Positions 1 through 9,212 of a stretch of DNA of 64,000 nt are shown piece by piece; positions within the stretch are counted from its first letter, which is position 1; each line of letters begins with the position of its first letter. This DNA comes from a virus. Both the position numbers and the translations under genes were made by a program. The notes beneath the pieces are model-generated. The model saw nothing but the letters and a program-made list of their open reading frames with translations. It did not search any database and was not told the origin of the DNA. The stretch spans positions 1-64,000 of IMG/VR virus record IMGVR_UViG_3300047323_000673; one strand, written 5' to 3'.

Positions 1-222
1 TTAAATATTAAAAGAAGAAACTCTTGCATGAGGGGAACAACTCCATTGAGGATAGGAACCCAATACTTCTTTAATCATTTTTTCATTCCCACTTACAGAA
101 ATAACTCCAGGAATTTCATCTAAAATTGTTATATTTTTCGCTGTTAATTCATTAATAAGAGATTCTTGTTCTACTTTAGTTGGGTCAGAAGTTAACTTAT
201 AAGTAATGGAGTATTTTCTCAT
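1..222 (-). CDS. 73-aa hypothetical protein
   Basis: I do not recognise a family. The stop codon is the first three bases of the window, so the gene is complete. The ATG at 222 is preceded by an AAAGGG Shine-Dalgarno-like stretch. The protein is soluble, with no signal peptide or membrane segment; the fold looks like a small alpha/beta domain (YSITYKL strand, GVISVSG strand). It lies 56 nt downstream of the AAA+ gene on the same strand and is probably the last gene of that operon. It lacks the KKhKI tail seen elsewhere. Confidence 0.65.
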   Translation of the reverse strand: MRKYSITYKLTSDPTKVEQESLINELTAKNITILDEIPGVISVSGNEKMIKEVLGSYPQWSCSPHARVSSFNI

Positions 223-278
223 ATTTGCCCTTTATTTAAATAATCCCAATTATATCACTCATAGTTTTTATATGCAAC

Positions 279-1742
279 TTAAAAACCTAATACTCGTTTT
301 GGTTTATCTTTTTTAATAATAATTAAGGTTTGATTCGTTTCTACATTTTCTATATTTGTCATATCTATTTGTGATGCTTGATTAAATACAGAATTATTTA
401 AAAGCTGCTTAATTTCTCTAGGAGTCATTGTTTCTAACTGCTCTAATTGTTCACAGTTAAGTTCTTCTTTAAATAAACCACTTTTACCAATAATTGAAGA
501 GTAGATATTCTGAGCAATTATATGAGTAGTTTTCGCATCTGGTTTCTTAATATTAAGAACTTTCATACGCGATAATAAAGATTCAGGGATACCGTTTACA
601 TCGTTTGCAGTAAGAATATAAATAATATTGGAAGCATTAAATGAACAATTGATATATTCATCTTTTAATATTTTAGAATTTTCTGGCTCTAATAATTGAT
701 GAAAAGCAGAAAATGGATCATAATTTTTTCCAGAACTTAATTTATCAATTTCATCAAAAATAATAATTGGACTAATTGTAGGGCAATCTAACATTTGTCT
801 AAAAATTAAACCAGCTTCTGCATTTTTCCATTGACCTGAAGAACCAGTTAAGACCCAAGTTGCACTTATGGAATTTGCATCAATTATATAAGAAGAAGTA
901 TTTAAACATTTTGCTAATTCTTTTGCAAAGAATGTTTTCCCAATACCTGGATCGCCTAATAAAAGAAGAGGAAGAGGTGCTTGGTAGCTTTCTTTTTGTT
1001 TCATTTTAAAATGATTTAATACAAAGCTTCCCTTAAAATAATCTAATGCCTCTTTAAAATTTGGAGCTTTCTTTGTAATCTCATCAAAAATTGAATAATC
1101 CTGAATATCAATAATAGGTTTATCGGGATTTAACTTAGAAAGATAGTTATTTAAGCGATTCTTTTTTTCTTGCTCATGGCTTTTATCCAATTCAGCATCT
1201 TTTTTAATTTGATTAATTGCTACTTCATCAATCCAATTAATAGTTTGTAATTTAGGAGGACTTATATCATTATCATTATCTTTTTCTATTGTTTCTACAA
1301 TCTCAGATTCTTTAAAGAGTGATTCAAGTTCACCTAAAGCTACTATAATATCTGTCTCTTTACCATCCTTCTCGTCATCTTCATAATCAATATCATCATC
1401 AAGAAGATCAATAACTAATAATTCATCATCATCTTTCTCAGTTTCAATTAAATTATTAATTATTTGAAGAGCATTAATTAAATCAATAGTATAACTTTTA
1501 TTAAATGTATTGATATATTGAATATAATTTATGATAGAAATATGTTCATCATTTGTGTATTCTATATCATCTATCTTTTCTTGATAAGAATTATTAGTAT
1601 TGTTTGTTTGAGTAGATTCTGCCACAGATGGTATGTTAATTAAATAGTTAATTTCTTTTATAGCAGTTTCTAATTGAGGATTTTTATATTTTTTAGAAGA
1701 ATTTAAAAAATGAATATAGTTTATAATTGGCAGTTTGCTCAT
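279..1742 (-). CDS. Lon-type AAA+ ATPase without protease domain
   Basis: A 487-aa AAA+ ATPase. Walker A is GDPGIGKT (about residues 263-270), Walker B is IIIFDEID (326-333), a sensor-1 Asn sits in TANDV (about 380), and a probable arginine finger in LLSRM (about 393). The stretch after Walker B (PFSAFHQLLEPEN, then SNIIYILTAND and IPESLLSRM) follows the AAA module of Lon proteases, but the protein ends without the Lon Ser-Lys protease domain. The N-terminal 160 residues are acidic and contain two similar segments (about 7-35 and 71-99, both beginning INYI and ending in NYLI/NNLI). It probably remodels or unfolds a protein partner. It begins 27 nt after the IcmW-like gene, implying co-transcription and possibly a shared substrate. 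The partner is unknown. Confidence 0.85.
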   Translation of the reverse strand: MSKLPIINYIHFLNSSKKYKNPQLETAIKEINYLINIPSVAESTQTNNTNNSYQEKIDDIEYTNDEHISIINYIQYINTFNKSYTIDLINALQIINNLIETEKDDDELLVIDLLDDDIDYEDDEKDGKETDIIVALGELESLFKESEIVETIEKDNDNDISPPKLQTINWIDEVAINQIKKDAELDKSHEQEKKNRLNNYLSKLNPDKPIIDIQDYSIFDEITKKAPNFKEALDYFKGSFVLNHFKMKQKESYQAPLPLLLLGDPGIGKTFFAKELAKCLNTSSYIIDANSISATWVLTGSSGQWKNAEAGLIFRQMLDCPTISPIIIFDEIDKLSSGKNYDPFSAFHQLLEPENSKILKDEYINCSFNASNIIYILTANDVNGIPESLLSRMKVLNIKKPDAKTTHIIAQNIYSSIIGKSGLFKEELNCEQLEQLETMTPREIKQLLNNSVFNQASQIDMTNIENVETNQTLIIIKKDKPKRVLGF

Positions 1743-1769
1743 GTTTAAATTAAATAAATATTGTTTATT

Positions 1770-2222
1770 TTATTCATCTCTGGGGTCTAATAAGCCACTA
1801 ATTAATCTAGTACGCAGAGGACTAAAAATCCTACCTAAAGAATTCCAACCTTTTATAAGCTTCATTCTTTCTAACAGTAATTCACCAGCAGCCCAATTTT
1901 CTGAGGATCTTGCCTCCATTACATAATGGAAAGATAAACCCGAAAATTTTTGATCTAAATAATGGAAAAGAAATGCAAATTGAGATATTGTCATATGTCC
2001 CATTAACTCTGTAATTTTTTTAGAATCACGGCTCCAGTGTAATGTGGTCCAATCTTTAGCTATTTCAGTCAATTGTATTAGCTTTGATTGAAATAAAGAG
2101 TCATTTGTTAATGACCAAGTTTCTAACTTACTAGTTTCTTCTAATAATTGGCAAAATTTTGGATCTAATTTATTCCAATAATCTTTAATAAAATGTGGCT
2201 CTAAATTTAAAATTGATTCCAT
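1770..2222 (-). CDS. IcmW-like type IVB secretion adaptor
   Basis: A 150-aa protein resembling IcmW, the small chaperone/adaptor that with IcmS binds the DotL coupling protein and recruits effectors to Dot/Icm systems (about 151 aa in Legionella, from memory). Matching features in order are YWNKLDP near residue 15, a LETWSL segment near 33, an internal LDQKFSG segment, and a C-terminal LGRIFSPLR helix followed by an acidic DE end. It is predicted cytosolic. The start is supported by AAGG upstream and by a TTGACA/TAATGT promoter. It heads an operon with the AAA+ ATPase. The similarity is by eye, so another small helical protein is possible, but the spacing and length agreement is good. Confidence 0.6.
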   Translation of the reverse strand: MESILNLEPHFIKDYWNKLDPKFCQLLEETSKLETWSLTNDSLFQSKLIQLTEIAKDWTTLHWSRDSKKITELMGHMTISQFAFLFHYLDQKFSGLSFHYVMEARSSENWAAGELLLERMKLIKGWNSLGRIFSPLRTRLISGLLDPRDE

Positions 2223-2254
2223 ATAACCTTATATTGTGAAAGTAATTCAGAAAT

Positions 2255-2283
2255 ACATTAGAAATTAATATTTGTTTTGTCAA
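2255..2283 (-). promoter_or_regulatory. Promoter of the IcmW-like/AAA+ operon
   Basis: On the minus strand TTGACA (2283-2278) is followed after 17 nt by TAATGT (2260-2255), about 33 nt upstream of the IcmW-like start. It is divergent from the promoter of the HRxxGPA gene cluster. Confidence 0.5.
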
Positions 2284-2339
2284 TAACTGTTGTTCAAAAT
2301 AAAATACAGAATAATTTATCTTAAAAGCTATATCATTTG

Positions 2340-2368
2340 TTGATTAGAAAACTTAAATTTGAGATAAT
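2340..2368 (+). promoter_or_regulatory. Promoter of the HRxxGPA repeat cluster
   Basis: TTGATT (2340-2345), a 17-nt spacer and GATAAT (2363-2368) lie 27 nt before the first repeat gene. No terminator-like stem is visible between the six following genes, so one transcript could cover 2395-5504. Confidence 0.45.
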
Positions 2369-2394
2369 AATTAAAATCATAAATACTTGTTAAT

Positions 2395-3120
2395 ATGCAA
2401 AAATTCGTGCTGATAGATCATGGAAATGGTATTACTGAAAAACATTTTGAAAATGGTACTATTATTTGGTTTAAAAATGAATTGGCTCATCGTGAAGATG
2501 GGCCAGCAATTCGCTATCATAATGGCATTGAAGAATGGTGGATTAATGGACATAGACATAGGGAAAATGAACCAGCATTAATATATCCTAATGGAATTAA
2601 AGAATGGTATAAACATGGTAAACAACATCGTTTAGATGGGCCTGCTGTTGAATCACCTAGTGGTAATAAAGAGTGGTATTTTGAAGGGGAGCTTCATAGG
2701 GAAAATGGACCTGCTTTAGAGCATATAGATGGAACTAGGAAATGGTATAAACATGGTAAGCTTCATAAAGAAAATGGTCCTGCCATTGAATTTCCTAATG
2801 GAGATAAAGAGTGGTATAAAAACGGTAAGAAACATCGTGAAAACAGTCCAGCAATTGAGAAAGCAGATGGCGATAAATATTGGTATATGAATGGAGAACT
2901 TCATAGAGAAAATGGGCCTGCTATTGAAACAATTAGTATTGAAGAATGGTATATAAATGGCAAACAGCATCGGTATGATGGACCCGCAGTAGTATTTATG
3001 GATGGTTATGAAGAATATTGGATTAATGGTGAAGAATATTCTAAATCGGAATGGAATGCTTATCATTTAAATAAAGAATTACCCACAAATAATATAAAAC
3101 ATAAAAAAATAAAGATTTAA
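2395..3120 (+). CDS. HRxxGPA (MORN-like) repeat protein, 8 repeats
   Basis: A 241-aa protein made of eight tandem units of about 23 residues with the pattern WYxNGxxHRxxGPAxxxxxG, followed by a half unit (YWINGEEYSKSEW) and the tail HLNKELPTNN...KKIKI. Such repeats resemble MORN-type beta-hairpin units and occur in bacteria and giant viruses; their molecular role is not established. No signal peptide. There is no clear Shine-Dalgarno before the ATG, which follows an AT-rich leader. It is the first of six tandem paralogs. The terminal half unit plus tail is the same architecture in all six. Confidence 0.8.
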   Translation: MQKFVLIDHGNGITEKHFENGTIIWFKNELAHREDGPAIRYHNGIEEWWINGHRHRENEPALIYPNGIKEWYKHGKQHRLDGPAVESPSGNKEWYFEGELHRENGPALEHIDGTRKWYKHGKLHKENGPAIEFPNGDKEWYKNGKKHRENSPAIEKADGDKYWYMNGELHRENGPAIETISIEEWYINGKQHRYDGPAVVFMDGYEEYWINGEEYSKSEWNAYHLNKELPTNNIKHKKIKI

Positions 3121-3121
3121 T

Positions 3122-3847
3122 ATGAAAAAAACAAAAATTATTAAACATCCTAACGAAGTAAAAGAGTTTCATTATGATGATGGAAGTGTAGCATGGTATA
3201 AGAATGGAGAATTACATAAAGATGATGCTCCAGCCGTTATTCTTGCTAATGGATATAAGCAATGGTATAAAAATGGGGTATTACATAGAGTAGATGGTCC
3301 TGCAAAAGAGTATCCTAGTGGTGGTGGTGAATGGCATTTTGAAGGAAAATTACACAGAGAAAATGGCCCAGCTATTGAAAAAAATGATGGAACTATAAAA
3401 TGGTATCAGCACGGTAAGTTACATCGTGAAGATGGCCCAGCATATGTAACTTCTAGTGGGGAAAAACGATGGTATATTCATGATCAGCTTCATCGAGAAG
3501 ATGGACCTGCTATTATAGATAATATTGCAGAATATTGGCATATAAATAATAAAGTACATCGTGAAAATGCTCCTGCAATTGAATATTATGATGGTAAGAA
3601 AGAGTGGTGGATTAATGATCAGCTTCATCGTGAGAATGGACCAGCAATTGAATGTCCTTCTGGTAGAAAAGAGTGGTGGTTTAATGGAGAATTACATAGA
3701 GAAGACGGTCCTGCTATTGAAAATTTTTATGGTAAAGAAATATGGTGTTTAAATGGACAAGAATTATCTAAACAAGAATTTGATGCAATAATTTTAGGAA
3801 AAGAATTGAATTTTAACAATTCAAATAATAAAAGAATTAAAGTTTAA
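3122..3847 (+). CDS. HRxxGPA repeat protein, 8 repeats
   Basis: Second member of the tandem cluster, starting one base after the previous stop. It has eight 23-residue units; the fifth is slightly shortened (GPAIIDNIA) and the sixth has EYW in place of EWY. The terminal half unit is IWCLNGQELSKQEF, followed by the tail KELNFNNSNNKRIKV. The same length as its upstream neighbour (241 aa) with many unit-level differences fits an old duplication of a whole gene. Confidence 0.8.
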   Translation: MKKTKIIKHPNEVKEFHYDDGSVAWYKNGELHKDDAPAVILANGYKQWYKNGVLHRVDGPAKEYPSGGGEWHFEGKLHRENGPAIEKNDGTIKWYQHGKLHREDGPAYVTSSGEKRWYIHDQLHREDGPAIIDNIAEYWHINNKVHRENAPAIEYYDGKKEWWINDQLHRENGPAIECPSGRKEWWFNGELHREDGPAIENFYGKEIWCLNGQELSKQEFDAIILGKELNFNNSNNKRIKV

Positions 3848-3849
3848 AA

Positions 3850-4242
3850 ATGACAGAAACCCAAATTATATATCATGGCGATGGAATTTCTCATAGTTAT
3901 GAAGATGGAACTATTAAGTGGTATAAAAATGGACTTCTTCATAAAGAGGATGGTCCAGCCATTATATTTTTCTTTGGTCAACAAGAATGGTGGCTCAATG
4001 GAAAGAAACATCGTGATGGTGCTCCAGCAGTTATAAAGCCAGATGGTAGTCAGTATTGGTATCAAAATGGAAATAAACACCGTGAAGATGGGCCGGCTGT
4101 TATATATCCATATAATAGAGGAATATGGTTTATTGATGGAATAGAAATATCAGAAAAAGAATTTAAAATATTAGTGCTTAAAAAAGAATTAAATAGAGAT
4201 TTATCAATAAATGAAAGAAATCCTAAAAAAATGAAAGTATAA
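3850..4242 (+). CDS. HRxxGPA repeat protein, 3 repeats
   Basis: A 130-aa cluster member with three units, terminal half unit IWFIDGIEISEKEF and tail KKELNRDL...PKKMKV. It starts two bases after the preceding stop. The reduced repeat number with intact N- and C-terminal parts indicates contraction by loss of whole units rather than decay. Confidence 0.78.
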   Translation: MTETQIIYHGDGISHSYEDGTIKWYKNGLLHKEDGPAIIFFFGQQEWWLNGKKHRDGAPAVIKPDGSQYWYQNGNKHREDGPAVIYPYNRGIWFIDGIEISEKEFKILVLKKELNRDLSINERNPKKMKV

Positions 4243-4244
4243 AA

Positions 4245-4499
4245 ATGCGAGTAATGACCACAATTCATAAAAATGGAACAATTGAGGATGTTTACGATAA
4301 TGGATACATTCGATGGAGCAAAAATGGAAAAAATCATCGTGAAGATGGTCCTGCTATAATTCATTGTAATGGAAATTTAGAGTATTGGATTGATGGAATA
4401 GAAATTTCAGAAAAAAAATTTAATACTAGAGTTTTACAAAGTCAATTAAATCAAGAACTATCTAAATCTGAAATTAAAACAAAACAACTTAAAATTTAA
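4245..4499 (+). CDS. HRxxGPA repeat protein, single repeat
   Basis: An 84-aa protein retaining the N-terminal lead-in, one full unit (KNGKNHREDGPAIIHCNG), the terminal half unit (EYWIDGIEISEKKF, nearly that of the preceding gene) and the tail QLNQELSKSE...KQLKI. It is the minimal version of the architecture. Two in-frame ATGs are possible (4245 and 4254); the second also fits homologous starts. It may still be functional, since both ends are intact. Confidence 0.72.
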   Translation: MRVMTTIHKNGTIEDVYDNGYIRWSKNGKNHREDGPAIIHCNGNLEYWIDGIEISEKKFNTRVLQSQLNQELSKSEIKTKQLKI

Positions 4500-4500
4500 T

Positions 4501-5043
4501 ATGAAAATTACTAAAATAATAAAACATGATGATGACTTAATTGAAGAACAGTATGTCAATGGCGATAAAAGATGGTTAAAAAATAATAAATATCATAGAG
4601 AAAACGGTCCAGCTATTGAGCAAAATGATGGCACTAAGTATTGGTATATAAGTGGGAATCTTCATCGTGATAACGGTCCAGCTATTGAAAGTGTTGATGG
4701 TTATAAAAAGTGGTATATAGAGGGTAAATTGCATCGTATAGATGGGCCAGCTATAGAATGGAATAATGGAGACAAACATTGGTATATAAATGGAGAATTG
4801 CATAGAGTGGGATATGCTGCTATTGAGTATAGTAATGGTAGTCAACATTGGTATCAAAACGGTTTATTACATAGAGAAGATGGTCCAGCTATTGAAGATA
4901 AGTATTATAATCATTGTGTAAAACAATGGAGGTTTAAAGGTAGAGAATATACTGAACAAGAATTTAATATTATGAAAATGAAAAATGAATTAAATAAAGA
5001 ACTGATAAATAATGATGTAAAACCTAAAAGATTAAAATTATGA
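4501..5043 (+). CDS. HRxxGPA repeat protein, 5 repeats
   Basis: A 180-aa protein with five units; the fourth is divergent (HRVGYAAIEY) and the fifth carries a short insertion (DKYYNHCVK) before the terminal half unit QWRFKGREYTEQEF. The tail is NELNKELINN...PKRLKL. The stop overlaps the next ATG (ATGA), implying translational coupling. Confidence 0.8.
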   Translation: MKITKIIKHDDDLIEEQYVNGDKRWLKNNKYHRENGPAIEQNDGTKYWYISGNLHRDNGPAIESVDGYKKWYIEGKLHRIDGPAIEWNNGDKHWYINGELHRVGYAAIEYSNGSQHWYQNGLLHREDGPAIEDKYYNHCVKQWRFKGREYTEQEFNIMKMKNELNKELINNDVKPKRLKL

Positions 5044-5504
5044 AAACAATTATTAAAACTGTAGATCATGGTAATGGTATTATTGAACAATATTACGATG
5101 ATGGTAGCATTCAATGGACTAAAGATGGTTTAGCAGAGCGCGAAAACGGTCCTGCTTTAATATATAGTGATGGAACCACAAAATGGTTTAAAAAAGGACA
5201 TCTTCATCGTGAAGATGGTCCAGCAGTAGAATTTCCTGATGGTTCATATTCTTGGAGCTTAAATGGTAAACTACATAGAATTGGTGAACCTGCAATTAAT
5301 TATAAAGGAAATAAAAAATGGTATGTAAACGGTCAGCTACATCGTGAAGATGGTCCTGCAATAATAAATGCAGATGGAACAGAAGAATGGGTTTTAAATG
5401 GTTTAAAGCTATCTGAACAAGAAATTAATGCTATTAAATTAAATAAAGATTTAGAAGAAGAATTATCTAATAAAAACAGTAGTAGTAAAAAACAAAAAAT
5501 TTAA
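5040..5504 (+). CDS. HRxxGPA repeat protein, 4 repeats
   Basis: A 154-aa last member of the cluster: four units, half unit EWVLNGLKLSEQEI and tail LEEELSNKN...KKQKI. The first unit has AERENGPA in place of HRxxGPA. Its stop converges with and overlaps by 4 nt the end of the first minus-strand BspA-like gene. No terminator is visible at this boundary. Confidence 0.8.
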   Translation: MKTIIKTVDHGNGIIEQYYDDGSIQWTKDGLAERENGPALIYSDGTTKWFKKGHLHREDGPAVEFPDGSYSWSLNGKLHRIGEPAINYKGNKKWYVNGQLHREDGPAIINADGTEEWVLNGLKLSEQEINAIKLNKDLEEELSNKNSSSKKQKI

Positions 5505-6142
5505 ATCTTGATTCTTTTTTCCATGTGATTGTTATTATTTAATTCTTCACCTAATTCATGAGCTAAATAATGACTATCTAATGTTTTTATTATTTGTTCG
5601 TTATTTTCGTAATAGCCCCAAAATGGAATTGGAAATTTTGCTTCTTCAAACATATTAGTTAAATTATGCAATCTATAAGGCTTCCAATTGTCGATATTTC
5701 CATTAAATTTTGAGTTGCTGAACATCCATGACATGTTTTCTACATTAGATACATTCCAATTGCTTATATCACCATTAAACTCAGATTTTTCAAATAAACA
5801 AACCATATGTTTAACACTAGATACATCCCATTTTGAAATATCTCCATTAAATTTAGAATCAAAAAATAATGATTCCATATTTTCTACTTTAGAAACATTA
5901 CAATTAGATATGTCTCCATTAAATTTAGAACGAGCAAATAAACTATACATTTTGATAACATTAGAAACATCCCATTGACTTATATCTCCATTAAAATTAG
6001 AAGCATCAAAAAGCCCACTCATATCAGTAATATTAGATACATCAATATGATTTAAATCACATTCATAACCATTTGCAGCAATTTCTGCATATACTAGTTT
6101 ATCTAGATGAATTAAATCTTTTGCTACAATCTTTTTTTTCAT
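5501..6142 (-). CDS. BspA-like (DUF285) repeat protein, 5 repeats
   Basis: A 213-aa protein of the DUF285/BspA leucine-rich-repeat type, recognised by FNGDISxWDVSNVxxMxxMF units. Known family members are usually secreted or lipid-anchored surface proteins; this one and its paralogs start directly with the cytosolic-looking N-cap [13 protein letters not shown] and carry no signal peptide. The five units occupy about residues 50-165. One unit has Cys in place of the conserved Trp (NCNVS). The C-cap ends in [15 protein letters not shown]. Last gene of a two-gene operon (ATGA overlap with 6139-6780). Repeat solenoids usually bind proteins; the ligand is unknown. Confidence 0.85.
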   Translation of the reverse strand: MKKKIVAKDLIHLDKLVYAEIAANGYECDLNHIDVSNITDMSGLFDASNFNGDISQWDVSNVIKMYSLFARSKFNGDISNCNVSKVENMESLFFDSKFNGDISKWDVSSVKHMVCLFEKSEFNGDISNWNVSNVENMSWMFSNSKFNGNIDNWKPYRLHNLTNMFEEAKFPIPFWGYYENNEQIIKTLDSHYLAHELGEELNNNNHMEKRIKI

Positions 6143-6780
6143 AATTTAATGTGTTTAATATTCTCTTTTTTGTTACTTAATTCAAAATTCAATTCTTTTT
6201 GTAAATGATGAATAGATATAGCCTTGGTTCTTTTTTTATTGTCATCATATTCTGCCCAATAAGGTATGGGAGTATCTGAACCTAAAAATATTTTATCAAA
6301 TTTTTTTAATTTTGAAACATTCCAATTAGAAACATCACCACTAAATGAGCTATTAAAGAATATATAATCCATGTATTTTACTTTTGAAACATCCCAATTA
6401 AAGACATCACTATCAAACCTGGAATTGGCAAACATTTCAGTCATATTAATAACTTGGGAAGTATTCCAATTGGAAATATTTCCATTAAATTTAGAGTTAG
6501 CAAACATATTTTGCATATATTTAACATTGGAGACATCCCAATTAGAGATATCACCATTAAAACTACAAGCAAAAAACATATGTGCCATATTAATGGCCTT
6601 GGATGTATCCCAAAGAGAAATATCCCCTTTAAATAATGAATTAGCGAATAAATAGCTCATATCTGTAATATTAGAAACATCAATATGGTTTAAATCACAA
6701 TAGTAACCTTTAGACTTAATTTCGGCTTTGATTAACTCTTCTAAATGGGCTTTGTCAGTAGCTATAATTTGAGATTTCAT
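6139..6780 (-). CDS. BspA-like repeat protein, 5 repeats
   Basis: A 213-aa paralog and first gene of a two-gene operon. Odd: the usual closing DLSNWKPY unit is absent; a normal unit ([13 protein letters not shown]) runs straight into PIPYW. One unit is divergent (FDSDVFNW). The tail is IKHIKL. Confidence 0.85.
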   Translation of the reverse strand: MKSQIIATDKAHLEELIKAEIKSKGYYCDLNHIDVSNITDMSYLFANSLFKGDISLWDTSKAINMAHMFFACSFNGDISNWDVSNVKYMQNMFANSKFNGNISNWNTSQVINMTEMFANSRFDSDVFNWDVSKVKYMDYIFFNSSFSGDVSNWNVSKLKKFDKIFLGSDTPIPYWAEYDDNKKRTKAISIHHLQKELNFELSNKKENIKHIKL

Positions 6781-6852
6781 ATATAAGTTTTCTTTAGTTT
6801 ATCAATTAATTTTAATAAATTAAACACATTTATCAAAAGAATCTGTATAGTA

Positions 6853-6876
6853 AAAAATCCCGGTATTGGGATTTAT
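6853..6876 (-). terminator. Terminator of the 190-aa gene
   Basis: An AAATCCC/GGGATTT stem with a GGTATT loop, beginning at the stop codon of 6873-7445, followed on the minus strand by an A/T-rich stretch. Confidence 0.5.
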
Positions 6877-7445
6877 ATTTTATTCTTTTTTTGGTTTTGA
6901 GGCTTAATATCTAAATATGTAGGAAATTTTTTATATTGCTTGGTATTACAACTCCATCTTAATGAAGAAAAATTTCCCATTAAACGATGTCCAATCCATC
7001 TGTCATCAACAATACTTTTTTCATCGTTACAAAGTAGCAATCCTCCCATAAATTTAGTCCATTCGTCATTATTGATAAGAGTAGGAAAATATGCATGAAA
7101 AGATCTTCCTGAAGAATAATAATTGGGTTCAACAGGAAGAAGTGTTTCTACAATTCTAATATCTTTTATATCTTCTGTAGCAAAATCAATCATCGGAATA
7201 TGTAAAATTTTATCACCTATGAAAACTCTAGAGTTCAAACAAATTTCTTTAGTGCTAGGCAAGCTTTCCAAAATATTTTTAAACCATTCTTCAGATACAT
7301 CCTTAGGCTTCATATTAAATGAAGTTCTATTGTCAATAAATGACTGAGGAATATATTCATAAATATCAAAAGTAAGTAAAGCTTCACTAGGAAGATTTTT
7401 ACTAAAATTGATTACAAAATGAATCGGATGCTGTGATAAATCCAT
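6873..7445 (-). CDS. Possible archaeo-eukaryotic-primase-like protein
   Basis: A 190-aa single-gene unit. The segment SSGRSFHAYFP (about 118-128), then VDDRWIGH and LRWSCNTKQYKK, recalls the SxH motif and C-terminal strand of archaeo-eukaryotic primase domains, and an Asp-containing segment (MIDFATED, about 91-98) could be the metal-binding motif. The match is weak and a complete DxD is not obvious, so it may be an inactive or unrelated fold. It ends in NQKKNKI, like the repeat-protein tails, although the rest is unrelated to them. No signal peptide. Confidence 0.45.
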   Translation of the reverse strand: MDLSQHPIHFVINFSKNLPSEALLTFDIYEYIPQSFIDNRTSFNMKPKDVSEEWFKNILESLPSTKEICLNSRVFIGDKILHIPMIDFATEDIKDIRIVETLLPVEPNYYSSGRSFHAYFPTLINNDEWTKFMGGLLLCNDEKSIVDDRWIGHRLMGNFSSLRWSCNTKQYKKFPTYLDIKPQNQKKNKI

Positions 7446-7477
7446 AGATATATACTTACGGTTAAATTTTAATGATA

Positions 7478-8059
7478 CTAGATTTTTACTTTTTTGGGAA
7501 TAGGTATATCATTTTTAGTTAAAAATTCATCTAACTCATCGTATTTAAGTGAAGACTTGTATCTTTTTATCTCAAAAGACCGTTCTTCTTTATCTTTAAT
7601 TTTTGCCCAATAAGGAATTGGTGCCTTAGAATTAGTGAACATATGTAAACAGTATTGTAAATTATGAGGTTCCCAATCAGATAAATCAATGGTTAATTGT
7701 GACTTCGCAAAAATACCAACCATATTGTCAGTTTTAGACACATCCCATTTAGATATGTCACCATTGAATTTTGATTTTCCAAACATATAGCACATGTCTT
7801 CTACTTTAGACACATCCCATTTACTAATATTACCATCAAAAACAGAATCCCAAAACATATAACCCATATCTTTAACATTACTAACATTCCACTGAGATAT
7901 ATCTCCATTAAAATTTGAACTTCTAAATAATTCTCTCATATCAGTAATATGGCTTACATCAATATGATTAAGATTACAATTAGAACCATTATTATTAGTT
8001 TCTTCTTTTATAAATTTTATTAATTGTTGTTTGCTTAGTGGAATGATTTTAGGCTTCAT
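7478..8059 (-). CDS. BspA-like repeat protein, 4 repeats
   Basis: A 193-aa last gene of a four-gene operon (9799 to 7478). The final unit is divergent (LTIDLSDWEPHNL), and the C-cap lacks the usual YHLxKEL (SSLKYDELDEFL instead) before IPKKVKI. Confidence 0.85.
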   Translation of the reverse strand: MKPKIIPLSKQQLIKFIKEETNNNGSNCNLNHIDVSHITDMRELFRSSNFNGDISQWNVSNVKDMGYMFWDSVFDGNISKWDVSKVEDMCYMFGKSKFNGDISKWDVSKTDNMVGIFAKSQLTIDLSDWEPHNLQYCLHMFTNSKAPIPYWAKIKDKEERSFEIKRYKSSLKYDELDEFLTKNDIPIPKKVKI

Positions 8060-8634
8060 ATTTTAGCCTTATTTTTTGATAAATTATTATTGCTTAATTC
8101 ATTGTTTAATTCGTGATTCATTTGTTTTTTCATATGATAAGAATCAATAGCTTCTTTTCTTTCATCTGGATCGTCATAATTTCCCCAATATGGCTTATTA
8201 TAGTCATCCGAAAATGTATCTATAAAATCTTCAGCATTATAGGGTTTCCAATCAGAGATGTTACCATTAAAAGCACTTCTTTTAAATAAATGCTCCATCC
8301 AAATTACATTAGAAACATCCCATTGTGAAATATCACCATTGAATTCAGATTTATAAAACATAGAACTCATATCTATAACATTTGAAGTATTCCACTTAGA
8401 TATATTCCCATTAAAATTTGAGTCATAAAACATATTATTCATATTAGTAACTTTAGAAACATCCCAAGTAGAAATATCACCATCAAAGTTGGATTCTCTA
8501 AAAAGCTCACCCATATCCTCAATTTTAGAAACATCAATATGGTTTAAGTCACAATAACTACCATTAATTTTGATTTCTTCTTTAATTAATTTTTTTAAAT
8601 GGTCAAAATCTTGAGCTATGATTTTATTTTTCAT
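8056..8634 (-). CDS. BspA-like repeat protein, 4 repeats
   Basis: A 192-aa third gene of its operon, ATGA-overlapped on both sides. The PIPYW segment is replaced by [10 protein letters not shown], and the acidic helix is extended ([14 protein letters not shown]) before KNKAKI. Confidence 0.85.
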   Translation of the reverse strand: MKNKIIAQDFDHLKKLIKEEIKINGSYCDLNHIDVSKIEDMGELFRESNFDGDISTWDVSKVTNMNNMFYDSNFNGNISKWNTSNVIDMSSMFYKSEFNGDISQWDVSNVIWMEHLFKRSAFNGNISDWKPYNAEDFIDTFSDDYNKPYWGNYDDPDERKEAIDSYHMKKQMNHELNNELSNNNLSKNKAKI

Positions 8635-9212
8635 AATTTTATTTTTTTTTGAATTAGATTATTATGATTTAATTCTTGTTGCAGTTCCTGATTTATATTT
8701 CTAATAGTGATATATTTTTTAATTGCATCGAATCTTTCCTCTTGTTCCTCTATTTCTGCCCAATAAGGAATAATTACCTTAGATCTCTTAAAAATTAGAT
8801 TAGTAGATATTAAACTATATGGTGTCCATTCAGATAAATCCCCATTAAATTGAGAGCCAGCAAATATATAATCCATTTCTTTAACTGAAGAAACATTCCA
8901 ATTATTAATATTTTTAGAAAAATCAGAAAGTGAAAATATATAATTCATTTTTTTAACTTTAGATGTGTTCCACTGAGAGATATCGCCATTAAATTTTGAA
9001 TCGTAAAACATCAAATTCATATCAGTAACATTAGAAACATTCCATTTACTGATATCTCCATTAAACTTTGTGTTTGCAAATACTTCGCTCATGCTTGTAA
9101 TTTTTGAAACATCTATATGATTTAAATCGCATTCGCCTCCATTTAAATCTATTTCTGTTCTAATCAAAGCTTTTAAATGTTTTCTATCTTTAGCTATTAT
9201 TTTTTTTCTCAT
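8631..9212 (-). CDS. BspA-like repeat protein, 4 repeats
   Basis: A 193-aa second gene of its operon. The third unit is divergent ([13 protein letters not shown]); the C-cap is TPYSL then [18 protein letters not shown], and the tail [11 protein letters not shown]...QKKIKL. Confidence 0.85.
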   Translation of the reverse strand: MRKKIIAKDRKHLKALIRTEIDLNGGECDLNHIDVSKITSMSEVFANTKFNGDISKWNVSNVTDMNLMFYDSKFNGDISQWNTSKVKKMNYIFSLSDFSKNINNWNVSSVKEMDYIFAGSQFNGDLSEWTPYSLISTNLIFKRSKVIIPYWAEIEEQEERFDAIKKYITIRNINQELQQELNHNNLIQKKIKL

